A stretch of DNA of 64,000 nucleotides from Aphelocoma coerulescens (taxonomy: Eukaryota; Chordata; Aves; Passeriformes; Corvidae), in the NCBI RefSeq assembly GCF_041296385.1, contig NC_091019.1, positions 11,236,031 to 11,300,030 of the forward strand, written 5' to 3'. The notes beneath the pieces were generated by a model. That model had not been told where the DNA came from, did not search any database, and saw nothing but the letters and a program-made list of their open reading frames with translations. A program made the position numbers and the translations under genes. This document shows positions 1 to 11,701 of this stretch, in pieces. Position 1 is the stretch's first letter. Each line of letters begins with the position of its first letter.

Positions 1-3000
1 CCAAAGCCACAGTCAGTCAGGACTAGAATGACTAAATTCCTCCAGTGAAATGAAACCTGCTAGACTAAGGCTCTCAGTGTAGGACCTGCTACTCTGATCT
101 GGTATGAAGGAAATGTTTCTTTATGTATGAACCTGTCAGCACTGTCAGGTTGTGAAGGGAGACTTCCAAAGCAGTGCTTGTTACTAAAACTATCAATTAC
201 TGCAATGCCACGGAAAATCTGAAGAGAGGGTCAATTGCCATAGCTGGTGGAAGGAGAACTGCAAGCTAAGCTTCCAAAAAGCATGTGTTACAAAAGCAAT
301 TTTTTTGTTAACTTATTCACTGTCACTCATCTTCAACTTGTATTAATTGCATATTGGAAGTGCATAATAACACCTTTAAGTAGATGCAAGCCTACATATA
401 CTAAATTACCATCATTCCAGCCCCTGCTGCATTAACATCAATGGCAAGACTTCTTGTACCTGAAGGTCCTGCATGCTATAATGCAATCTTCTAAGTATCT
501 GTGATACAATATGCAGGAGTAACCTATAAAGACTAACTAAACCATGTTTCAGGGAAAGTTTAAAATAAATTAATTCAGAACTGTTTCTGCAATATACTGC
601 CCATCACAGGCTGCTAAATGTGCTTGCACACTTTACAAATGCAATACCATTACTACCTCACCAGCAGCCATTCAACTGCATACGCATAATTCAGAGATGG
701 CAAGAGTACCAGATTTCTTCTGCAATAATAACAACGTTGAAAAGTTTGTCACGGGATTAGTTTGAGATTTATTTTTTAAATCAAACCAGGAGTTATATTT
801 CATTACTAAGGAATCTCCCTCCCCCCCACTCCCTTGCTCCCCCATCTGACATGGTCAGTGGAATTATGGCACTGAAAGAACACGTCTGAGCTGTGCAATG
901 ACAGCTCCTGGCTAAGGCCTCCTGGGACCTCCTCGTCACCTGAAGGATGAACTGCAAGCACACATTGAAAGATATGGCCCCCAGCAATACCTGACAGCTC
1001 ACAATTCTCACACTGAATGTACTCCCATACAAACACACAAAAACAGTACTGTGATGGGTAGGGAGGAATGGAGAAAAGGCAGGCCAAAACTGGGTTAAAG
1101 ACAACAAAAATAAAGAGGAAATCTAGCTCTATCTTCCCACTCCTTTCATACAGCACCAAGTCATGATTGTGCACTCAGACTGAAGCTGAAGATAACGAAA
1201 TCCTTTTCATTGTTATTCTAAATATACTCCACACACATTATTTTTCTAAGTACCTTTAAACCTTTAGGTAGCCTGAGTACATTATCTGTAGACAATTTGC
1301 ACTGATATGTTCACATGCTCCTATTTCTAAACTATGATTTAAAAAGAACATTATTTATGCCGTGTGACCTTATTACCTGAACATTTATATACACAAATGA
1401 CCATGTATGCCCATACATAGTCTGGGAGATTCCTAAGGAATCCACAGGCATAGAACCTATAGTAAGTCTTCATTCAACCACAAAAATTAAAATAATCAAA
1501 CCCCTAAATTAAGAGAATGTTTTAAACACAGTTTGATGTATAGATGCAGTTCCACTGAACACAATGAAGTTAGCTCACATGCTAAGGTCAACACATCTGT
1601 TGTATCTGCAGGACAGCACATGTACAACTACACACCTGCCATCCCATTTTTGCAAATCTAAATTTCAAACTGAGAGCTCATTTTTATTTTGTTTCAACAG
1701 TAAAAACTGTGTTTGAAAACATGTACTTCCAGGGTGAATGACAGCTGAAGGAATGACTGTTGCAGTCTGGACAGAGAAAATACTGTAAATTGAATAATTA
1801 GGCATTATTTTCGTCCAAGTGCAAGACCTGAAATGTATTTTAAGCAATGTATTCATTCTCACAAAACCCATACAGAAGTACCAGATGGTTTATAGCAAGA
1901 ATGTATAGTCATTTCTTGTTCCAGTTTTAAACACTGACTATTTCTTATTCTCTATTTCAAGCACTAATGCAAACCATGAGGACCTTGTCCTCATTAGAAA
2001 GTCTAAGTTTCATCCAGATATATTACAGGAATCAAAGGAGGTAAGACTCTTGATCCTCCATCACATTACAAAACTTTTCAAATTAGTTGATTTAGAGGAA
2101 TAGTTTGTATCAAGGATAAAAACTATATAGCTTAAATATATGTATAAGTTGTTTTGCTGAAACTCAGAGACAGGGTGAAAGCATGAATAAAATTACCACA
2201 TATCCTCAGTATACTAACAATTACCTCTTCTCCTTTTGAGTAAATCAAAGATGTTAAAGCTCTGAAAGCCTTGAGCCCAGCAATCTACAAGACCACTGGT
2301 TACAGCACCTACTAACAGATCAGCAGTGTGTGCAAACTAAGATTAATGCACAGCCCCTGCCACAGGGGCTTGTACAATCTGCTTTTAAGGGAACAGAGAC
2401 AGACCAGCTGTTCACACGTCAGGTTAACAGTGAGCTCTAGCAAGCAGTCTTGTCTCAAGATGCAATAGGACCCCACTCTAGAGAAGTATTACTGAAAACT
2501 GTGCACAAACTAAATTTAAAAAGAACATCTTTCCACTTATCTGCCTATCCTTAAAATTTAACATTTATGATGTTCCAATGAACTCTGAAATGCTCCCATG
2601 CTTTTGTATTATGAATAGTTGTCATTACCAACCCAGCTAAACCCCAATATGGATCAGATGCAAATTATTATAAGATTTCCTCATGTGTAGTTAACTACAT
2701 GTACATAATGTGCACAAAGTGAATGCTGCCTATGCAATGGTACAGTTATGAACCAATGCATATTCCTTCTTCTCATTTTTGAATTGTTTTACGTAAGAAA
2801 CAAAAAAAAATGTCACAGGGTATTAGGTACACCACACGTCATTGCAGAAGCCCAAAACTGTCACTAGATATGGAGCACCCATCACACTGAAGCCACTGGT
2901 GAGAAAAATCAAGAGAAAAATCAGGTGGAAATGAAGACCACTGGTACTAATGGGACACAGGAATGCCATGGGAAGGGCTTGCTTCCACAGACCTTCCACC

Positions 3001-5309
3001 TAAGAGAAGCCACTGGATTTCATCCCAGCCATGAGTCAAAGCCTTCCCACAGTCTGTAAAGGCAGGCTGCAGCAAATAGTCATGTATTATTTTATGTAGT
3101 AGCACTAGTAGAGAAGGTTTAAGAGAAAGTGTTCTCTCAGCCATCACGCTTCTCAAAATCTGAATAAAGAACATCAGAAAACTCAACCAGCTGGCAGCTG
3201 GATAAGATGTAGAAAAGAATCAGAAATTACAATTACAGTTTCCCTCTCCCAAGCAGATGGAGAACCAATCCACAGCAAATACAGGGTACAGAAGAAACCT
3301 CTCTTTCCTTCTGTTTCTTTCAGGTTCAGACATAAGAAGCCCAAGTTTGTGCCTGACCTGACACAGATTCCCCCCTCAAAATATCAATGAAGAATCAACA
3401 AATGATTTCTACAAAAGAAAGCACACAGTAAGTTTTCACTGTCCTCGTTACATGTGAAAGTGAGACTTCAGGAGTGTTGTGAACAAGAGTACAATAGCTA
3501 ACATTTCTAACAGGGATATATTTCCGTCATCCCACATGGAAAGAATACAACAGAACAGGAAGTAGTTTGTGTTTATTCATGTGAAAACAGCAACACACTA
3601 TAGAAGAGGGTTCAGAGTAATCTCTTCATTAGGCATCGCTTCCACTTCAAAAATTTCCTAAAATTTCCCCATAGTATTTTTAATGATCAAATACAGAAAA
3701 TAGAATTATGAAGAAACCCACTAGTGTTGTACCGCACATCTTCTGAAACTACAAATGTCAATATGTGGGCAACTTCCTGATATTACACAGCTTGTAGGAC
3801 CACGGGAACTATGCAAGATGTACACACCCGTATTGACATACTGAGCAGAAGAGACAGGAAAGAAGTTGCATTCACTTTCTAGTGCAAGTCTACAGTAATC
3901 ACACAGACAGAACAACATTTATTAACAGGAATGGAACAAAGTCCACACACGAATAAGAGAAGATCATAAATAATACAGTTGTAAAAAAGACTGAAAATCT
4001 CAGACTGAGGTAGGCAAGACTGTGCAATATGGGTATTTGTACAGAGCACCTGTACAGCAGTTTCTCAAAAGCAGAAGCTTACCATGAGAAATGTGGCTGG
4101 CTAGTGGGGTGGGCATGGATTATCATGGGGATGCCTTCCATTAAGAAATTAACTAAGATCAGCTGGTGATACACACAATATTTTCAGTTGAAAATACCAC
4201 TAAACAGAATCTCAGCCAAGAAGTCTATTCTACTTTGACTTCTGATCACTCCAACTTCATCCTGACAGGAGTCAGTTCCCATTTTTCCCCAAGCAGAATA
4301 ATTTTGGTGGTATGTATAACATTTTCTTTTCTGAATTCATAACCAGACTAAAGAAAAAGGGGAAGAAAATGCTTTGAAGAAACACAGACATTTTAAACAA
4401 AAACAATCATTTTTCTAAATGGCTTTATTTACATTTTTCATATACAAGTACGTTAAATGATACATTCTGACTAGTATCCACACCAGTGTGAATTACATGG
4501 ATTAAAGATACTGATGTATTGCATATGATGAAATGCAAAACAATCAACCCTAAGCTGTGGTTCCACCCCCTGAATCCTCATACAGCATCTGGTTTGTTAC
4601 CAAGACATCTAAAATTCAAAGTGTCCATATGAAATAGAAGTTACCTAAACAAATGTAGCTAGTTGCATTTCTTTAGGACAAGCAATAACACAGAAGTCTT
4701 ACTTGCAAAATTGGCAAGACAAAAAATACATATTAACAGCCAAACCTTTTACATGCATGTTACCAGATTTGTATTTATTGTTTCTAGACTTGGGCTATTT
4801 GTCACAACTGTCTTCTGGTTATGATTTTTATGTCTTTAGTTATGGCAACCTTTTAATCCCTACTAACAATGGTTCAAAGTGACCAGGATATAATGCTGTA
4901 TACTCAATAGAAAAGATAAAAGGTGTGGTGTGAACTGACCTGAAGCATTCAGGACAATTAAAGAACAAAGTTTCCATTCAGAGTAACTGGAACTAAAAAT
5001 TCCTTAAATCATTAAAAAAATGTTGCAAATACCTGAATACAGTTTAATAAATGTGCCTAAGAGGATTTTCAACCTGGTGATTTCTCAAAGGAAACTAGCA
5101 GAGAAAAAAATGACAACTTCAAATGCTTGCTTCAGAATTACTGAAGTATTTATGACACTGGTAAAGTAAATGTTCTTTCATGTGCATGAAAAGCATTATC
5201 AGGTCTTTCTGTATCTAAAAGATGGTTCAAACAGTCAAAATGACAAAGGAAATAGTAACAGACAGCTGGGCCTATGGGATCACAGGGTATTAAATTGGAT
5301 TTATTTTCA

Positions 5310-5487
5310 CATTTCTGTAGCACCTTTTAGCCAGGTGCCAAAAGCACTTTAATCACTAAAGCAGCCTCACAACAACCCTGTGAGGTAGGTAGGTATCTGT
5401 TTAATAATGGCAAACAGGTTAAATAACTTACCCAAGAAGACACAGCATATCAGCAGAGCAGGCTAGAGTCCAGATCGTGTGATCTAT
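5310..5487 (-). repeat. Ancient MIR-type (CORE-SINE/L2-tailed) SINE
   Basis: Read on the minus strand, the stretch shows the MIR core in order: GCTGTGTCTTCTTGGGTAAG, then TTATTTAACCTGTTTG, then CTACCTCACAGGGTTGTTGT followed by GAGG. It closes with AAAGTGCTTTTGGCACC and GGTGCTACAGAAATG, which resemble the L2-type tail that ends such SINEs (AAAGCGCTTTG... GGCGCTATATAAATG). Known: MIR-like SINEs predate the amniote radiation and are few and decayed in bird genomes. The central part here is better preserved than expected for neutral decay of that age. The ends are approximate. It is in the same sense as CSTF3. Confidence 0.75.
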
Positions 5488-8400
5488 GAATTTAACATTA
5501 TGGAACATGTGGGGCTGAGACTTACATACTCCTTTATACAACTGTGGAAGAGGCACTGCCATGTGAATTAAGTTTTCTGAGAGGCGATTTTTACAAGAAA
5601 GGTATCAAGAGAAAAATGTACTTTAAGTAACTAGAGAAAACAAGAGTCTGGGAAGAGTAGCACTACTGTTCCACTTCCTAAATTTTAAGAGATGCAGAAT
5701 AGCAAGTTAACTATTTTACTTGCTTAAATACTTATCAAACCCAAAACTCTACTTAGATGTTCAAATAGTATGACTCAAAAAAAGTTGTGAACTGGGAGTT
5801 GTTTCATCCACTTATATTATTTCTAAGTCCTGTAATTCTTCTTTGAAGGTCACAAGAAATAAGAATAATGCAAGAATCCAAGCTTTTTCATCAATTTCAA
5901 TTTTAATAGTGTAATTACCATTAGCAAACTGTCAAAGCATGCTCTTCCTAATTAATCCCCATGTTCTACAACTACCTAACCAATCACAATACAGAGAGCA
6001 GAGTATATAAATCAGTGCTTGGCACACGAAATGCTAATGTGAAGAATCTGGTTACTTCACGGTCTGTGTATCAGTTGCAGTGAGTTGGAGGATACACTAA
6101 GTGCTGAGCACTGCTCTCTGCTGTATTCCACTAGGGAACACAGTCACACAAAAAGGAAAGCAGTCAGTGAGCTGAACAAACACAGCCATAAAACCAAGAG
6201 GTAATCACAGCGGTAAGGCCCGCACTCAGAAGTTACACGTTACAAAAGGAACTGGCACACGCAGTTTTTGTTCAGATTGCTTATAAACACCTTCTACTGA
6301 AGACTGGAAGTGACTAAAGAGAACACATTTGTTAAGTCAGACAAAAGGGAATTTAAAGACTTCTAACAACTTCATCCAGAGTACAGCTGTTAAGTGGCTA
6401 ATTTCTTTTTCATAAGGCCATTTTCATAACCCTCACCCAGTCTCCTCTTCCAATATTACACCACAACTAGGTAATGTTATTCAGCTCTGATTTATGTCTT
6501 TCAGAGTGCAAAATTCTCTAGTGAAAGACAACCTGCCAGGAAAGAACCCCCAATTCCCTCCCCCTTTCTGTCTTTCTGGGATGCAAAGAGGAAACATTTT
6601 CGTGTTAAAGAGTAAAATGCTTGTTTTGACATCAGAGGAAATGCAGGTAACAGATGACTGAAGATTTCAATAATGAGGCAGCAAAAGTAAATTGAAAGCA
6701 ATGCTGGAGATCTACCACAGGTTTATTTTACTAAGTCATGACTAAAAAGTTCTATACTTCTGAACAATTAAAGAAAAGCTTTCTAGCAGGAGGAGACTAC
6801 TAAAATTGCCATGGAAAAAAGCTTTTGGAAAATACTTTGCTTATACTCCTTATACATCTTAAGGCTGCAATAAAAGAAGCCCGAACAGAATTCCTCTACT
6901 CAGGTAGTCTTCAAAAATTAACTGAAGTCTTAATTTAACCACAGTGTCAAAAGAATATTTGATAAAGCATTTTGATTTGAACTCACCCAGATGGACTGTA
7001 CATATGACATACAACTGAAAACAACACTGACAATGGTGCCCAATTGTGTGAGCATATGTTTTTTTAGAGAGGAATTTAGAAATAGGAAGTTATTTCAACT
7101 TATAGCTATACATGCTCACATATGCTTAAAAAAAAGCAGAGAAAAGTACATTGCTTTGTTGTTGAATTGGCCACTGTATCAGTTGTAATATGTCACTGCA
7201 ATCAGGACAGGAAAGTTGAAAATTAAGCCATAAGCCATAAATTAAGCCATTTAAAAAATTTGGTTATTAAGTTGAAAGATAAATTTCTGAAAATTAACCT
7301 CTTACATTTCTTTCAAATATAACCCTCTTCAGGTGCAACCTCTACCAGAAATCTACAGTTCCTGTTTTTCCATTGTTTTGAATAACAGACTGTATATATA
7401 TAATGTATATAAATATTCAATTTCTCTAATACTTGAAGTGTATTAATAAGCAGACACACAAGAACTAGTGACAGTTATGCCAATTCTTTCCCTCTCAGAT
7501 TTACCTTGTGTTACCTGGTTACTGTAACTGCTTGAGGTGCTGATCAGCCCTCCTTGAAACAACAGGTAAACATTCTACCCTAGACTGTTACAAGCTTTGC
7601 CACTGTTAACATTTTTAGGTACTCTTAGATTATAAATTAGGGGAGGTAACGTCTGTCAATTCATCTCTAAACAGAGTTTAAGACAGGAAGCTTTACAACG
7701 ATAACAGGACTTTCTGCTGAAGGATGTACAGTATAGTACTGACTTTCTGAGATGGCCTTACTCAGATCTGAGGCACTGGAAAGAAAGGTTTTAAAAAAGC
7801 ACAGAAATCTGGTAATTTTATGCAATTATGAAATTAGATTTAGATTCTGAAGACTAGAGCCTGTAGCAAACGTCTCAGGGTACAAGAGGGTAATGGATTT
7901 GGCTGCAGGGTCCAAAAAGGAAAAGTATGTAGTTTTATGTTAGTCCATTTGCAATCTCCCAAACATGAATAGCCACCAACATTCTAACTAATGCTACAAA
8001 CTGCAGGAAACAAGACAATGAAAACTCTATATATTTAATTTGGTAACATTCAATTTAGATGGCACTACTTTGCACTGTAGCATCTTACTTATAAACATCC
8101 ATATAAAAATTTCTGTTAGATTCCCATGATCCCAATTTTCCTTATCTTCAAAATTTACTGCCAGACATTTCTGGATACATAATTTAATGTAAAATAAGAT
8201 ATGATAACTATGCAATGAAATTTCACATAGAATGGAAGAAAAAGAGAGCTCATTTCTCATCTACTGAATACAGGTCCCCACCCCTGAAGTTAGCATATAG
8301 AAAATCTGTCTCAAGAAAAATGTGCAGCTGGAAGATGCCCACAGAAACCATGTGTATTAGTATTAAATAACAGCTACAGAAAGGAATCAAACCAAAATGA

Positions 8401-8788
8401 ACACCGCCACCCCCCATGATTATACAGGGAATTTCATGGCATGTCATTGAAGAGTTCAATTGACCAACACACTTAGTGGTCTTACCCAGTTATGTAAACA
8501 ATCACAATTTGGGTGGGATTTTTAAAAGCTAATGAGTTGTGCTAATGCATTTTCATTCCAGAAGTTAGCTTCCATCCCCACACCCTCCCTGCAAACACTG
8601 TTCACAGAAACACTCAATTTCCTAAGAAAGCAAAAAAAATAAAAGAACCAAATATTCAGAGAAAGTCATTCAAATAAGTTTGTATGTGTAAATAAAAAAA
8701 AAGTCCTCTAAGTAAGTGACACGGGAGGCAATAAATTGACACGACAAGCAAATAAAAGGCTAAAGCACTCCAATACCATTGAAACAGT

Positions 8789-8864
8789 TTTAATGTTGTT
8801 GCAATTCCATAATGCAACAATCATCAACTCATAAAAGACCCAATACTTTAGAATTCATTTTAAT
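8789..8864 (-). terminator. Candidate intronic poly(A) signals in CSTF3 intron 3
   Basis: On the minus strand two ATTAAA hexamers lie 125-200 bases after the intronic stop: one at 8864-8859 and one at 8794-8789. A TGTA element lies just before the first. After the second there is T/G-rich sequence (TTATTTGCTTGTCGTGTC, about 8757-8740) of the type bound by CstF-64. These are the nearest good hexamers to exon 3, but intron 3 contains many others further left, for example AATAAA near 6726 and near 4430. Which one is used, if any, cannot be decided here. Confidence 0.25.
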
Positions 8865-8988
8865 CATTTCCTTTGTACCTATTTTACAAAATAAAGGCAA
8901 GGCATATTTAAAATCCCCTTTCCCCTAGATATTATGTGCCTATCTTATTCATGTTTATAAAAATATAAACTTAAAATCCTATGAAATG

Positions 8989-9018
8989 TTATATAAGAAA
9001 AAATGTAAAAATATTAAC
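8989..9018 (-). CDS. CSTF3: Possible CstF-77S C-terminal extension read into intron 3
   Basis: If the weak exon 3 donor is not used, the frame continues for nine codons, VNIFTFFLI, and stops at TAA (8991-8989). The short isoform would then be 85 residues. The human short isoform, as I recall it, also continues with a valine and a hydrophobic Phe/Leu-rich tail (beginning VTILFYFF). The conservation may simply reflect the donor and the adjacent T-rich intron. Seen: an open frame and a nearby stop. Known: CstF-77S exists in mammals from intronic polyadenylation in intron 3. Inferred: the same isoform in this species. No transcript evidence is available from the sequence alone. Confidence 0.45.
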   Translation of the reverse strand, partial: VNIFTFFLI

Positions 9019-9114
9019 CTCTGCTTCAATGTACAGTTTCCAGAATCTGCCAGAACTGGGGAACTGGGCAACAAGGCGTTCATAGGTCTTCCGTGCTTTG
9101 TCTATGGGCTGATT
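9019..9114 (-). CDS. CSTF3: CSTF3 coding exon 3 (32 codons)
   Basis: The minus strand reads [20 protein letters not shown] then [12 protein letters not shown], residues 45-76 of CstF-77, completing the first HAT repeat and beginning the second ([13 protein letters not shown] and the aromatic FWKLYIEAE helix are characteristic). It is 96 bases, phase 0 at both ends. The acceptor is TTTTTAG before AAT. The donor is GAG followed by GTTAAT, which departs from the consensus at +3 and +5 and is the weakest of the three donors seen. In mammals the matching donor is also weak, and intron 3 carries an alternative poly(A) site that yields a short, apparently non-functional isoform (CstF-77S). Exon 4, which should begin with the IKAKNYDKVEK region, is not visible anywhere to the left, so it lies outside the window. 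Confidence 0.98.
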
Positions 9115-9243
9115 CTAAAAATTGAAAATCAAAACAGCATTTACAGTATTATGATTTATGTAAATGAATATGTTGATTTTACTCCAGAACCAAATAGTGT
9201 GAGTGGATCATAGATAAGGAAATGTAATCCTATATCACTAAAC
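9115..9243 (-). other. CSTF3: CSTF3 intron 2 (129 bases)
   Basis: A very short intron with donor GTTTAG and acceptor TTTTTAG. A plausible branch-point region (TTTTGATTTTC) lies just before the acceptor. Its size is near the minimum commonly seen in vertebrates, which favours splicing by intron definition even though the donor is weak. Confidence 0.93.
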
Positions 9244-9345
9244 CTGTGCCTCTCGAATGAGAATGCTCCAAGCGTCAAGGTCATATGGATTTTCTTCTAG
9301 TTTCTTTTCAGCTTTCTTCACTTTTTCTGGGACATATTCAGCAGT
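9244..9345 (-). CDS. CSTF3: CSTF3 coding exon 2 (34 codons)
   Basis: The minus strand reads [20 protein letters not shown] followed by [14 protein letters not shown], which is residues 11-44 of CstF-77 and essentially identical to the mammalian protein as I remember it. The exon is 102 bases, phase 0 at both ends. The acceptor is TTTTCTAG before ACT, and the donor is CAG followed by GTTTAG, a weak match to the consensus at +3 to +5. The segment starts the first HAT (half-a-TPR) helix pair, with the conserved Trp of [10 protein letters not shown] visible. HAT repeats of CstF-77 form the dimeric arch that carries the CstF complex. Intron 1 (9346-18406, 9061 bases) separates it from exon 1, and a very short intron of 129 bases separates it from exon 3. 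Confidence 0.98.
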
Positions 9346-10519
9346 CTAGAAAATTAAAAAGAAGACATAAGAGATCACAAGCAGTGTTTGAAAAGTTCTG
9401 TCCCACCTACACAGTCAAGCTAAAGATAACATTCCAACAGTGTAACATTCCAGAGCTCAGTTTTTAAGACGCAGTTACTAAATCGGAATTCATCTGGAAA
9501 ACAAGTTGTCCCAGGAAGATAACACACACACAGGTTCGACATGTTATGGACGCCAACCGGGATGTTAGACTAAACCAATTCAATGTCTCTAAAACATGAG
9601 AACAAATTTGAGTTTGCCAGAATATTTACTGCACTATGAATTTTAAACACCTTTACCAACCTGGAACTTTTAAGATGCGAAAGTAAATTCAGACCAACAC
9701 TGCTATTACAGAGCTCAGGCAAACAAATCCAGGTTACTGCAGGAGTCACTCCGCAGATGGACAACAGCAGCATTTGGTATCGAGCATTTACCATGAAAAC
9801 TAGGATAGTTTAGCAGAAAGATACACACTATCCAAGCACAATTTTTTTGGTAACTTTCTGACCTCTCAACCCCACAGATGCCTTCCTGTTGTTTTGGCAC
9901 TAAAACCACCCTTTTTTTTTTTTTTAACACTCAGACATTCCTGTTGAAGTTTAAAAGCTTTTTTGAGGCTAAAAGCTTTACCAAATTGAATGCAAACTTC
10001 TTAACATAGTATAAGTTTAAGTGTTCTTTCAAACACTTCTGGAAATAACTTGCTTTATGATTTTCAGAGATTTTTTTCTAGATTTAACATTGTTAACACT
10101 AAGTAGCATAAAAAATTACAGTGTGAAGATCACACAGAGATATCCTTAAAATACATGCTTGTTACAAGCCTACATGACCTGAAGTTTATTACTAAGCCTG
10201 AAATATTGTTCTGACCTGCACTCCAAACAACTTATTCACTAACTTTGCAAATATGACTCATTTTTAGGCAGATAACAGCAATACAAAAACCCCACCAACT
10301 ATATTTTTGCCTTTGTGAGATGTAACAATAGTAACCCTTAAATCACTACTATAAGACCTTGCTGGTGAAATTTTACAATTTCACTACATAATTACTGTTA
10401 GAACATTAATGTATAGTGGAATGTGACTGATTTACCATCTAAAAAAAAAAAACCCAAACCCTGTCAATTGCTAAAAGATTATTTCAAGGAATTAATTTTA
10501 ATTCTTCATATTGAGTCTA

Positions 10520-10620
10520 GGTCCCAGAACCCCAGGATGGGGCAGGCTGGAAGAGATCACAGTAGGTCACCTGGTCTAACCTCCCTGCCCAAGCAGGGCC
10601 ATCCCAGAGCGCACAGCAGA
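10520..10620 (-). mobile_element. CR1-type LINE 3' fragment
   Basis: The plus strand reads CAGAACCCCAGGATGGGGCA, GGCTGGAAGAGATCAC, then CACCTGGTCTAACCTCCCTG and CCCAAGCAGGGCCATC. This is the reverse complement of the 3' end of chicken repeat 1 (in the usual antisense form, AGAATGG...GGTTGGAAGGGACC...TCTGGTCCAACC...CTGC). The element is 5'-truncated, as most CR1 copies are. Ends are approximate. Confidence 0.85.
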
Positions 10621-11060
10621 GAGGTCAGTACATCCTTCTGAAGCTGAAAAAGACAAACAGCACAGAGAGAACCAACACTCCTCTCTCTCAAAGGTGCCAT
10701 CATCCTTTATAATGGGAAACAGAAGGTAACTAGACTAGTTCTGAATATATTTAAGCATTGCCAGTTTTTGTGTCAATCCTCCTAGCAGTATATCCCTTTA
10801 GAGATGTTTTTTAAATAAAACTAGTTACAAAATGGACAAATAATCAAAAATGTTGCAGACTGTTAAATGGACATGTAGTGGCAGATATTCATTAAAAGGA
10901 AAAGAAAAAAATCAGTAGGCTGAGCTTTATAGGAGTTGCAAGACCATTATTCCTCTTGATTCACTTTTCAAGCAGTTCAAGCAATTTTTAACACTAATTA
11001 ATGCAAAGCACTGTTATCTTGGAAGGCAAATATCAAGTCCCACAGTAAACTACTATAAAA

Positions 11061-11087
11061 TTAATTTGATTTAAAAAATCAAATTAA
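11061..11087. repeat. AT-rich hairpin, 12-base stem
   Basis: TTAATTTGATTT and AAATCAAATTAA are perfect inverted copies separated by three A residues. It is in CSTF3 intron 1 and its significance is unknown. Confidence 0.85.
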
Positions 11088-11682
11088 ATAGCTGTAGCTC
11101 CAAGCTGTCAGCTTGAAAGTAGTAAATTTATAAATTACCATATGAATAGTTTTACATCCCTAAGTCCATCAAAATTTTGATTCTGTAGTACCAGGTTCAA
11201 CTGATACAGGCTTAAGATGCAAAATGGTATAAAACGAACTACTGGTTTCATTTCTTCCCAAATGACCTGCACAAACAGATTTCAGCTTCCAGAAACAGCA
11301 CTGGAGATGAAATCTCTGAAGTTTAAAGACTATTTCTATAAGCTACCCCCACAGGTAACCCAAAGCTGAAATGTTGCTTATTCAATAAAGCACTAATTCA
11401 AAGACATCAACATCAGTGGGAAGCACTGCTTCTCACTATAATCATCCAGTGAAATCTACTTGTCTCAAATATATTGTTCTGGATACAATTAGACAGAAAT
11501 GCCTGTCAGATGTACCATTAATGCCTGCTACAATAAAAAGGACCCCACCCTACAAAAAACACAACGTCCTGTGCTGTAAGTACTGACTTTTCAACAACAT
11601 AAAGTAGAATGGGCCACTGAAGCACCTTTCAACTATTAGAGCAGTAGTTTAGTTGTATTATCTCAAACCTTTCCATGTGACC

Positions 11683-11701
11683 AAAAAAAAAAAAAAAAAA
11701 A
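11683..11701. repeat. A19 homopolymer in CSTF3 intron 1
   Basis: Uninterrupted A run. No transposon body is recognised on its 5' side. Confidence 0.85.

Larger units (their letters stand above)
1..9018 (-). other. CSTF3: CSTF3 intron 3, 5' part (intron continues past the window edge)
   Basis: This AT-rich stretch has no translation matching CSTF3 exon 4 or later and no other recognisable coding sequence. It contains the candidate short-isoform end described separately, one old MIR-like SINE at about 5310-5487, and short A/T-rich low-complexity patches such as TATA-rich sequence near 7390. I see nothing else that can be supported. Confidence 0.85.

Noticed and set aside
1..9018. Search for CSTF3 exon 4 (IKAKNYDKVEK, HIDLWKCYLSYV region) on the minus strand
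   Set aside because: No matching reverse-complement sequence was seen by eye, so the exon is taken to lie beyond the left edge.
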